Shown piece by piece: positions 22,780 to 33,600 of a DNA stretch of 64,000 bases (the stretch's first letter is position 1; every line of letters begins with the position of its first letter). A program made the position numbers and the translations under genes. The notes beneath the pieces were generated by a model, which saw only the letters and a list, made by a program, of their open reading frames with translations, searched no databases and was not told the DNA's origin. Origin of the DNA: Trichosphaerium sp. ATCC 40318 (taxonomy: Eukaryota; Discosea; Flabellinia; Trichosidae); assembly GCA_038496445.1 (NCBI GenBank), contig JALMLS010000334.1, positions 1-64,000 on the forward strand, read 5' to 3'.

Positions 22780-23214
22780 ACACGTCCAGGTTGACCAAGT
22801 ACTCAAAACATGACCCTGTGATTTTGCCACAGCGATGAAACCTGAGCCGCTTGAGATTCTCTAAATGCTTTTACTACCGTAATGCCACATATATGAACTA
22901 TGTGTTAGCAAGGTATTCAAACCTTTCAGGGTGAGTGAGTAATATCATGGACATCTTTGAGTGCTTTTATACCTTAAACAATAATATTCTCACAGCTATA
23001 GAGTGATTGTATGGACAAACTTGAGAGCCTTCAATGAACCATCTGTTATATATGTATTAGATATGTTGATGTTGTGGATACTGTGTCGTCCTTCAACAAG
23101 TGACAGAATACCTTCATCGCTAATTTCCGTGTTATTTACTTGTATGGTGTGAACACAACGGAGATAACCCATGCAGCTTTTTTGCCTCTCGCTCACAACG
23201 CTCCTGAAAAGCAT
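22780..23214 (-). pseudogene. Fragment of an LRR protein with short VHTI-type repeats
   Basis: The minus strand carries leucine-rich repeats of the short type x-x-V-H-T-I-x-x-N-x-T-x-I-x-D: CVHTIQVNNTEISDEGIL, then HNINISNTYITDGSLKALKF and VHTITL before a stop. Beyond the stop, after a short gap, GIKALKDVHDITHS continues the repeat in another frame. No start, other exons or termination signal could be linked, and stops interrupt the upstream part. This is best read as a decayed repeat protein, although distant exons cannot be excluded. Confidence 0.4.
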
Positions 23215-23547
23215 TCAAATAGTCGAACTTGGCTCTTCTACGCATGTAACCCCATACAGAGGGAAACGTTAAAGTGGAAGTCGACAGTGAAGGTGCTCAT
23301 GCGACTTGTTGTGGTTTTTTTTGTAGTCACTGGAAACGTTCATGCGATGTTGCTTCATTTTCTTATTCCATTGACAATCTATTCTATTCCCAACATTGCA
23401 ATAACTGCAGTTACATAACCCCATAAAAAACCTTGTGCAGCACAAAACACAGTACAAACTTGTCAACGTAGACAATATTCCCAAAATGGAAAAAACTAAA
23501 CAACCCCAAATTTTGCTTTTTTTTCAGAATTGAAACCAAAGAAGATC

Positions 23548-25363
23548 ATGACAACTTGTCCTAATATCGTAGTTAAAGAAACTACTGACTATGCAACAGT
23601 TAGAAGCATACAGGGTGCTTCATACTTTGAAAGTCAGCCTCTATCGTCCTTACAAAAGCCTGAATCTGTTAAATCTGCAGCAGAAGCTTCAAAGGGTTAG
23701 TGTAGCGGGTTTTTTTCCCTATTAACAGTCAATTTAATAGACTATACTGTACTGTGTTTGTATGAGGATGATGTTGGTAAAGCGACAATTTCTGTTATGC
23801 CTATGAAACATAACTTTAGAGGTAGTGAGCTCTTTGTAATCTAACACAATACTCTAACATGTATATCACACTCCACAATATCTTGTAACTTGTCTTGTGG
23901 CTAACACCCTACAACAGGAAATATAGTAACAACTGGTGGCATTGGAGCAGTTGCATGTTTACCACTATCTCGACGACAAGGTAGGACATAGTAACTACTA
24001 ACAACTGTGGTTTTTACTAAAAAACGAAGGTTTCTTTAAGAAAACTATGATAGCTGCTCTGAAACGAATGAAAGATGATGGATACCGTTTTTCTACTTTA
24101 TATCCATTCAAGGAGAGTGTATACAGTAAGTTTGGATACGCACAAATGTACCAAGATAAGCGCTATTGTTTCAATCCAGCAAATATTTTCAAAGGTCTAA
24201 AGACTAAACCAAATGTACCTTACACAATCCTTTAACTATACCTTTCATTTACAAAGCTTAGGTGACTCTCGAGCGTCTTGAAATTGGAGAGCACTTTGAT
24301 ACTTATACAGATTTCCTTTCTGTCATGCAAAAGAAACACCACGGGTACATCTCTACTTTTTACAATAGCTTCATTGACAGACATGTTCAAGGTTTACAAT
24401 TTGGCCTACTTCTAGAATGGTATACTTACGCAATGCAAGTAAGTTTTTTCTAGCAGTTGCACGTGATATCTCCTCTAAGAAAGGTATGTTAAACATATTA
24501 AAAATGTTTTTCGGATTCTCAGAAAGAAATTGTTCCTGTGATCACTTTTGCTTATTCTTCTTAAAGTTGTTGGCATGATGTTGTATAAGACATCCAGTGC
24601 CTATGAGGGCGAAATGCATGTATATGATTTCTTGTATACGAACTATAAAGGACTGTATGGTTTGCTGTACTTTATCGGATTATACAGCGATCAGTTGCCA
24701 AAAGTAAAGTATGTGTTTGTGTTATTATCATTTTTACCTAACTTTTACAACTAAGTTTGCCAATGAAACCTTGGGAGCGCCCAGAGGTACCTAATATATT
24801 ATTGAGAAGAAGCTTTAATTTACCAACCATCATAGTCTTGGCTACCAGACTTGAACATCAATGTAACAACAGATGAAAAGCACAGTCAGACAGCAATGGG
24901 ACGTATTGTTGATGTGGAAAGCCTCTCAGGTATGTAGTATTTAAAAAGCTTACTAACTGATTGAAAAGGCTTAAAAGTAGGTGTTAATGACACGACTGTT
25001 ACTATTGAGGTGATGGATGAATACGCAGAATGGAATAATGGCATTTTTGAGTTCTCATCCCCAGAAGGTACACTGTATGTACAGCACGTGGGCTAACTTC
25101 AAAAATGAACAGGTATTTTGAAAGTGTCAAGAAGCGATAAAGCGCAAGCTTCAGGTGCTAAGATGTCTATCAAGTGCGTTACCAGAGTATTTGCTATTGT
25201 TTATTGATATATTTACAGTGCATTGACCGGCGTTTTTTATGGTACGCTTGATACTGCGCAAATAGAATTACTTAACTGGGGGAAATGTGATAGCATTACT
25301 GCAAAAGCATTGTGTCAAATACTTCCAAAGGTTGCCTGTCCTTGGATATCTTCACATTTTTAG
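23548..25363 (+). CDS. Eis-like GNAT N-acetyltransferase with C-terminal SCP2-like domain
   Basis: About ten exons, roughly 400 aa. It starts MTTCPNIVVKETTDYATVR; a possible upstream exon ends near 23527. The GNAT core is clear: TTGGIGAVACLPLSRRQ then GFFKKTMIAALKRMKDDGYR, the acetyl-CoA loop and helix, followed by TLYPFKESVYSKFGYAQM, a hallmark of the Eis (enhanced intracellular survival) family. The middle domain includes EWNNGIFEFSSPEG-like sequence. The C-terminal SCP2-like part contains FYGTLDTAQIELLNWGKCDS and ends LPKVACPWISSHF; this C-terminal carboxylate is used in catalysis in the family. The enzyme transfers acetyl groups to amines; the substrate is unknown. Confidence 0.78.
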
Positions 25364-25643
25364 AGTTTGAAAAAAGTGTAAGCAAATATCCTTGTCTTTT
25401 TGTTAACAGTCAATTCGATATCGATTTATAATCCGACAGTGTAACGTACAAAGCCTTGCCATATGTACTTAAACTTGTACCGTAATATCTGTCAATAAAC
25501 AGTCTTTACATATCACATACCTTCACCTGTATTCCAGTAAACAGATAAGTAATCTTGTGCTTGGAAGCTACTAAAGATTTACGAAAGAACACTGACTAAG
25601 TCTGAAAGTTAAGTTGTTTATAGAATTTACAACCTATTAGGAA

Positions 25644-26338
25644 TATGGGGTCACAGCTAACTACAGAACAACTTGAAATCGCGAAAAAGGTAACTGTCTA
25701 CGCAAAAAGATAAGAGCTAACGTTTTTAGCAATTCAACGCGATTGATACGGACCACTCTGGTGAGATCTCCCTAAGGGAGCTAAAGGTACTTCTAGCCAC
25801 GTGATTTTCGATAAATAAATTTATTATACGTAGGCGGTCCTAAAACTACCTACAAGAGCCATCAAGAAGCTTATCATATCAGTAGATGATGATAATAACA
25901 GAAAGCAAGAATTCTTATTTAGCGCAGTTCCTATATTAATAAGCATTGTTGGTAGACTAGGGTTTGAAGAGTTTCTACGCTTGTTTGAGAAGAGATATAG
26001 GGTTTTATTTGATGATATGGACGATGATGGATCTGGGCACATAGACGAGAAAGAATTTACAGCACGTGATATTATCGTTTTTGAACCATTGTTATTCGTC
26101 TTTTTTTTGTTATCCTTTTTAACGCTTTTTCAAGGGTTTCATTGAAAGTCTTGGTTTTAATAATAAGGCTGCTATTTCTCATTCTTTTTCTCTTATGGAC
26201 AAGGACAATGATGGCGAAATATGGTATATTTATGCACCCTTCGGTTTTTTGTATTTTTTTTCAAGTAGTTGTCTGCTCACTCCATTGTGTAGCTTTTTGG
26301 AGTTTGCCTTTGGTATTCTGCAGCTAGGTATCCTATAA
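25644..26338 (+). CDS. EF-hand calcium-binding protein
   Basis: Five exons, about 160 aa. It starts MGSQLTTEQLEIAKKQF. EF-hand loops are visible: DTDHSGEISLRE near residue 20, DMDDDGSGHIDEKE near residue 100 and DKDNDGEICFLEF near the C-terminus. The middle segment (VDDDNNRKQEFLFSAVPILI) replaces a canonical second loop. The architecture resembles calmodulin, centrin or calcineurin-B-type proteins, but the diagnostic N-terminal myristoylation context and the overall order do not settle which. M-G at the start would allow N-myristoylation if the sequence context permits. It ends FGILQLGIL, TAA at 26336-26338. Confidence 0.75.
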
Positions 26339-26669
26339 AAGCTAGACATAACGAACTGTAAAGGGTTCCTAGCTTGTATATATTGAGATCCGAACGCTTA
26401 ATACATAGTTTGTACAAATGGAAAATGGATTTGTTTACTGGATTAGTATGAAGTTGTATCACCGACTTTCAGTGTATAGTTCGAACTGTACCAACTCTCA
26501 CCCAGTGTAATCCTAGGGATACCTGAAATTACATTGTTAAGTTGCGCTGCTAGTCGTAGTTTTGTCAACAATATCAGAATCAAATCGAGTCAAAAATAAT
26601 TTTATGTTAAGTCAGTTCCAGGATTTATGATCGCTATTCAAAAGAGAATCTGAAAATCAAAACACCATC

Positions 26670-27692
26670 ATGTTCTCCATTTTACGTATATGGATTCCTT
26701 GGTTGCTTGATATTATATTGGTACGTGATAGCAAAGATATAGTCGAAATAGAGAAACTAGACGAGATAGATCGCCTAAGCTCGTTGAAACCGCTACCTTG
26801 GTACCTGTCATTCCTTTTTAAACCAAACGCACACTGGAACACTTCAAACGATACATGGACGTTACCAACAACATCTAAAACAAGCGCTCAGTTGCAAGAC
26901 AAGCTAGATTGGTACTGTTTAATAAAAAGCTCAACAATAACGGTTTCAGGCATATAAACTGGCTAAGTAAAGGATACACGCAAGAACAACTAGATGTCAT
27001 AGTAACGGCCATCAAAGAAAAAGATGAAGTTGCTCTTCATCGTGGTGTACAACGCGCTATATGCTCTAATCTTACTGAAAAACCGCTCACTGATGATATT
27101 CTCGATGCAGCTCTCGATATAATAAGCGGTGGGGCGATATTTCAAACGTTCAACTCCAAAAAAGCAAAAAAATCTCTAGAGGCCAAAAAAGTAGTACGTG
27201 ACGGTTCAGGAATGATAAAGTCACGTTTTTTTTGTTATTTTTAGAACTTACCCAATCGAAGGTGTTTCGGTTCGCTGAGCAGAATGTTGATCTTGAACAT
27301 GCATTAGCTTCTGGTGGACAAGTAGTAAAGTTGATAAAATCTACCCTGGAACACCCTGGTAGAAGCTTAAATGAAGCAATCACACAGAGCCCAGAAGTTG
27401 GTAGTACAATAAGACATATAACAAAACATAGTACACTTGGTGGTAGGTTATGGATGCCAGCATCTAAAGGGAGTATTGTGATTATGACATTGGGAAGCGC
27501 ATCAAAGAAAACCGGAGATACTAATTTCACTTTTGGTAAGAACGAATGTAGTTTTTTGTTACTCAATAGCTTGTTGACTTTGTTGTCTTTCTAGGTTCTG
27601 GTACAGCAGTAAGAGCATGTTGTGCTAAGAGTATCATTATAAACCTTGTTACTGATATTCATAAAAGCTTAGGTAGCAAAAAGCTAAACTAA
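26670..27692 (+). CDS. P450-like protein (degenerate motifs)
   Basis: Four exons (26670-26911, 26950-27199, then a long exon from about 27244 and a final exon from about 27595), about 300 aa. The N-terminus is hydrophobic (MFSILRIWIPWLLDIILV). The C-terminal half follows the order of a cytochrome P450: LEHPGRSLNEAITQSPEVGS, where the ExxR helix would be; STLGGRLWMPASKGSIVIM, the meander entry; then NFTFGSGTAVRACC, where the heme loop F-x-x-G-x(3-5)-C would be. The expected Arg of ExxR is Thr, the loop is two residues longer than usual, and the protein is shorter than typical P450s (400-500 aa). It may be a P450 relative with altered or no heme binding. The family call is tentative. Confidence 0.45.
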
Positions 27693-27772
27693 CTAGTGTT
27701 GTACAAAAGAAAAAGAAATAAAGTTATTTTGAGTTTACATATTTATTTATTTTTATTTTATTTTTCGTTTTT

Positions 27773-30162
27773 TTAATTGTGGCCAACCATTAGTCTCTTG
27801 CTGTGTCCAAATAAACCAATACCTAACATCTCAGCAACAGTATCAAGATGTTTACCACTTCTATGTTTCATACTTGAAGGAATACGAACATTTTCTAACA
27901 AAAGACAAATAAGTCAAAAAAAACAGTTCAAAAAAAAAACAACATACCAAGCCTCGTGAGGTATACCAACATATCGAAAAAGTCAAGAGCTGAAACTCTT
28001 GTAGAAGTATTATCTTGTCGATATAAAAGCATCAAAGAACGTAAATTACAAAGACAAGTTCCATAACGCTTCAAAAAAGCTATTGATGTCTCAGTTGTAT
28101 CAAAACACAGATTGATATTATCAAGGCTTAGTAGACCAGCTAGTTGACTAAAGTCATGTGATTTAAGTGTATCCTTTGTTACCCAGAAGCACGTGATAGT
28201 TTCCAACCAAGTCAATTTATAGAAGCAGTCATAAATCTTATCTAAGGCCAAAAGAGTAAGAACAACATTACTTACTTTGAAAGCCAAAACAAAAAAATAA
28301 AAAAAAAGGCATTTGTTGCACGCACAAAAGGTACTTTCTTTTTGAATCTCTCGCCGACGGTTATACTCAAAATGAAGACTCGTAAGATTTGTCAATCCAC
28401 GTAATAGTTCAAATGGCTTTGCATCATTAAAACAGCGACCATGGAGCTTCAACTTAATAGCACGAGTATGTCGTTCATTGAACTCACTTTGAGCAAGAGC
28501 ATACCTGCATAAAAGTTAGTTGCCATACAAAAAAAAACACCTTAAAAAAAGCGTGTTGCTGCTCTTTAACAGTGACGTTTTTTGGTATGTAAGTGCAATG
28601 TGATGTTTCTGTTAAGATACGTACTGCTCTAGTGCACTCAAGTTTGTTTTAAAGTTAATCTCCAAAAGTTGCAGCCTTGAGAAATTTTCCAATAAAAGTA
28701 GGAAATCAGCCTTTGTAAGTATTGAACGCCAAGAAACAGATAGGGCAAGCTCTGTTAAATTAGGTAATATAGTACAAAGGTGCTTGAATCCATCTAGACT
28801 ATAAACAGCTTGATTTGGGTCAATTGTAAGCCCAGTGATAGTAGTCAAGCACTGATTAAAAAAAAGTCAAATAACAAAAAATAGCAACAAAAAAGAAACA
28901 AAAGACGCACAGGTGTGTGTCGTAAGAATCCCTTCACGCGCATCTGTATGTGTAGATTTTGAAATACAGTACTACTTAATAAAGGTATAATGTACTTTGC
29001 GACACTTGACGATAATTTAAGCATATTTATGTTTCGTAAACGTGATAGTTTGGTGAAATATTGTTCATATTGTAAGTTTTCTTCTTCGTGAGTGATGTTT
29101 TGCAAATATAAGTTTGTGATTGTGGGACATAAATTGCATAATGATAGTAGCTTATTTGAAGTGAATTTCATCTAAAACAAAGACATTGTAAATCAAAGAA
29201 AAAATGAAAACAAAAAAAAAAAAAAAGAAGTTATGTCATTCAAAGAACGTGCCTGTTTTGTTTCTACTGTGAAGTTTACAGGTGCTGTGAGGTGCTCAAA
29301 AAGCCATACGCCATTTGTTTGTTGATTGTGCTGTTGTACGAGTACCAATCGTGATAATCTAGAGTAGTTCTCTTGAACAAAAGACAAGTCTGATGCTTCC
29401 AAGTTGTCACCAAACAAATATAACTCTTTCAACATTTTAAAGCGTCTAATGACCGGATTTATCTTACAAGGACGCTTCCATAGTACCTAAAAGGGCTTAT
29501 AAGCTTGATTACGACGAGAAAACGTAAAAAAACGCATAAGAGGGACAAATACGTACTAGTTTTTCCACACTGTTTAACACAATTTGCTGCCATGTCTTTG
29601 ACACTATAGTTTATGCCAAACGTTACTTGAAAAGGAGGTGGAACAGCTTATCTAATAATAAATAAAGGACGTGCCTGCAAGTATGGATGACAAGTTTCTA
29701 ATAGCGCAATCAATAGTGTGTTTATATTGGCGATGAAAAACAAAGTCTACAACAATGTTGAAGATGATGGCGAGTAGCTCAGGAGGTAATAGTGAAAAAT
29801 CGTAACCCTATAACGCTTGTGTTACTACTAGTATACGTATCATCGCGTAAACGCACGTTGCCGTTGGTTTTTGCTGCTATACTGTAATTTAGCAAAATGT
29901 TGTCCTTATAAACGATGTGATTGCAGAACGCCTATTTACATGGGTTAGGATTGTGACAGTATAAAACTTGCGCTAATAACATATTTTTCGTTTAAAAAGT
30001 GTCCACACGTACCTCTTCGCGTTCAAGCGCACTCACATACGCGAGACGCTCACGATTCAAAGTACTTAGCTGGCTGACAAACTTTTGCTCCAAATCGCGT
30101 ATTGGTAGCACATTATTGTCTATCTCTGGCCTGCTTTCGGCATTGGCATCCTTGTCACTCAT
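27773..30162 (-). CDS. F-box / leucine-rich repeat protein
   Basis: About eleven exons, roughly 560 aa. The start is MSDKDANAESRPEIDNNVLP, with a helical segment ending LAYVSALEREE. The F-box follows: YDFSLLPPELLAIIFNIVVD then VSKTWQQIVLNSVEKLV. The remainder is LRR-like: LKELYLFGDNLEASDLSF, CPTITNLYLQNI, LPNLTELALSVSW, LTNLTSLHFEYN, LRSLMLLYRQDN. It ends SKRLMVGHN. F-box/LRR proteins recruit substrates to SCF ubiquitin ligases through Skp1. Two introns (29604-29674 and 29172-29252) start with GCACGT instead of GT; frame and phase are satisfied only with these GC-AG junctions. Confidence 0.78.
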
Positions 30163-30629
30163 GATTTGCTCTTTGACAGTTGCATTACGCCAACGACACG
30201 TAAAGAAGTGTGATAGTGGTGAGGGGGTGATAGGAAGTGTATTTCAAGCTGGCTTGACTTAAGTGTAGAAACTTTGCGCAGCTTTCAGTTAAATTCAGTT
30301 TCTATACGGCTAGCTGGTTATTTGACATCTACACCTTTGGAAACTGCGAACTAGATCTCCAATCACCAAATTGATCAAACAAGTGTGAGTTTCACTCTCT
30401 GGCACTGAATATAGCTTTCGCTAGTAACACAAGCACGCTCATGAGGTCATGAGCAAGAGAGGGGTACGTTTATTAGCTTACAATTTGTAACGATATTACT
30501 TTTTGCTATTTATAAGGCTCGCTCGCTCCGAGCCATATATTTACCTCCAGTAATTGATTTTTTAACGCATAAAAGTTAACTCCACCACCCTCCCCTAAAC
30601 CAAGACAAAATGGCGGCAGATCGAGGTCT
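30163..30629. promoter_or_regulatory. Divergent intergenic region
   Basis: 467 bp between the F-box/LRR start (-, 30162) and the TRF4-like start (+, 30630). It has an AT-rich tatatattta element near 30535. No other feature was recognised; promoter content is inferred from position. Confidence 0.3.
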
Positions 30630-33600
30630 ATGCGCTCACAGCGCTCATCTACCACGTCTTCAAACTCTAGTCATAAAAATATTGAGCAGAAACCAAAACA
30701 GATCAAGAGGGTACCAAAAACTGAAGGCGGAAAGTTGAGGCAATGGTTTGAGAATTTATCACTTGATCAGCGCAAGATTGTGGTATCACTTGTTGACAGA
30801 GATGTCACTCGCCGCATTATTGGTACTACAATAATTACAGCCCTTACGTGAGTACTCTTACGCAATGTAGCGATGTTCAAGCGACGCCAGCGCGACGGTG
30901 AAGGATATTTTGTACGCGATCGCCCAGAATCAAGCAGAGAGTTAACGCCATCCAGGGCACCAAAATTGAGGTAAGTGTCAAACAACGCAAGCCTCAAAAT
31001 GCCATTAAATAATAATAACTTTTTACTCTAGCAAGAACAGGAGAAATAGAATTTCAAGCCTTAATGAGGACACGTTTGGTAAAAAGATAAAGAAAGCAAA
31101 AGCCGCTTGGCGGAGTAAGACATTCGAGGACAAAGACGATGCAAGAAAAACAAGGTAAGGCCTCAAAAACTTGTTCCACACTCAGCTTCAGTGCTCCAAA
31201 ATACTGTTGTTTTTACCAAATGCGTAGAATTGGAACTACGGCCCAGGATGAGCGGTTTTCTTTTTTTACACTGAAGAAATGTTTTAAGAATGTCAAAGAA
31301 TTAGCTATGAAGCAGTGCACAGAGGCAGATAAAAAGTTGATGGCTTCAGTGAGACTATGTGATACTAAAGAGTATTTGGATACGATGACGCTTAGCGATG
31401 CTTTACTAAGCAATACACAAGCTTTCTTTGCCACAATGGTAGGCCTATAATTGTACTAGCGTTTTCAGTTAATGGTAACTTCTTTGTAGCGCTTTGCATG
31501 TCGTGGTGGGTTTCTAAAGTCTCCAATGGAACCAAAACTTGATTTTAAGCGAGCGCGTAAATGGAAGATCGCTGAACCAAAGTGGTTCGCTGGCATGGGT
31601 TATTTTTCATTGTCTTCATACATAGCACATCATATAGAGCGCGTAAGTAATTTGCAAACCCAAACCATAAAAGCGTATCAATTTCACTGAAAAATCAAAG
31701 TTGCTTGTCGCTAACCTTCACTTGCTAGATGCTCTGGATGCGGTATAACATGACTGTTTGGAATCCTAACTTGAAAAGACGAAGGCCTAACTTTAATGAA
31801 CAGAACACGCTACAGTTAGCATCAAAACACCATCTAGTTGAGTTCTGGAAGAACTCATCAGAGCAGAAGAAGTCCAAGATTACAAAAAAGATAAGCAATA
31901 TGGTCATTGAACTATTAAAGGAGCACCAAAGAGATGCATCTGTTGGATACCGTAGTATGCTAGAGAAAATGCTTGGTCTTATTCCAATATCACAAGCAGC
32001 TGGTATTTGCCGGATTGACCTCGTTCTCACGTTCGGTACGTGCCTTTTAAGGATCGTACAAGCGTAAGCGCTGACTTTAAACAATAGCTACTGGAAAGAG
32101 AAAAACGTACAGTGGTGAAAACAAAGAGAGGATTTTTATTGAATATCTATTTTATTCTCCATTGAAACGGATTGGTAAACAGACTGAGATTATTTTGAAA
32201 CGTATAGGTCGATTGCTACAAAGTGAATATGTAGAAACAAACGCTTGGTACCCTTTTTTTTTCCTTTTTTTTTCTCTTTTTTTTTCTCTTCTTTAAACAA
32301 ATCTCTGAGATTTGATCCTCTAAGTTTATGCTGCTTTCTTTGTGTGGGGTCACTGCACTACCAGGATCAATAATCGTATAGTACCCTCTGTAGTGTAATG
32401 GCAAATCACGCTTGGTTGTAGCCCGAGAAATGGTGGTTCGATTCCATCCCGAGGGATTAACTTTTTTTCCATCAACATTGCTGAAGTATTTCGCGCTTAC
32501 CACTTTTAACAGGGACCTTATCACTGCTCAAGACCGAAAAAAGAAATCAACAAAGCGTAGAGGAAAGAAAAAGGATAATAAGAGAAAGAATAACTCTAAC
32601 CGTAAAGACCGCCGACAACGTGGAAAGAACAACCAGATTTTTTTCAATGAACTTGTAAACGAGATTGTAAACCAAGGTATCAAAGCAGTAGAACAGGAAC
32701 GAAAGGCTGCCGATAGTCCAGGATCCAGACAACACGTTTCAAGCAAATCAAAATCTCTCCCTTCGTTACTTCCGCCTGTAGACCAATCAAAGAAGTTCCA
32801 GCAAGTCCAACCACGTCGCGTTAAGCGCCACGTACAATCTAAATCACTTGGGAAGAACAGTCCAACGAAATACCAGAAAAAACCCGAACAAGGCCCAAAC
32901 AGTGCTAGAAGTTCAAGACCAAGCCATAGCTCACCAGTATCGGCCCGCACACGAAAACCACAAGTTCCACCTCATGCACACAGCCCATCGCCGACTCAAT
33001 CAGCAACACCAACTAATTTTATGTCGAGAAGTCAAGATTCAGTATTACAAAGAAGTAACTCGGCATCATCTTCAATAGGTGATAGCATTTCTCTAAGATC
33101 AAGCGCAAAGGCATTCTACCCTGGCAGATACGCTCAACTTACACCACAAGCTACTGTAGTTGATAGTGTAGATCACCATCACCAAGCTGGTATTTTAGAG
33201 CAACCCTTCGCTATTATACCTCAAAGACAGCAACGTACAATACAACAGCAACAAAGGCCACCACGAAGAACAAGAGCAAAGTCACTTAACTACGATGGAC
33301 CTGGTGTTAATGACCGTTCAAGACGTCAGGCTTTTGTTTATCAAAGACCTGTACAGACTGTTAATTCAACACCTTCTCAAGTGCCTAATTCAGAGAACTT
33401 ACTACCAAAGAAAGCAATGCCAACTGGTCCAATAAGTACAGTTAGCGAAGTTAGACTAGGAAGTGTTGCTCCTCCACCTCATAATATTCCACCTGATCTT
33501 TCAACTCATACAAGGCGTGTTGGTATTCTACAAAGACAACATGCTCCAAACAGGGAACAAGATTATTTACCAAGGTAAATCATTATCACAAAGAACACGT

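Noticed and set aside
27150-27566. 138-codon minus-strand frame
   Set aside because: Antisense of the P450-like exons, which have splice sites in phase on the plus strand.
32240-32300. Polypyrimidine run as a sign of a gene end (TAA after TGG-TAC-CCT)
   Set aside because: The TG|G junction across 32248-32512 restores a long frame, so the T-rich stretch is intron.
32528-32950. 140-codon minus-strand frame inside the TRF4-like gene
   Set aside because: It is the reverse strand of a Ser/Arg/Lys-rich plus-strand exon; its composition (LLL, FFF runs) is what the complement of that exon gives.
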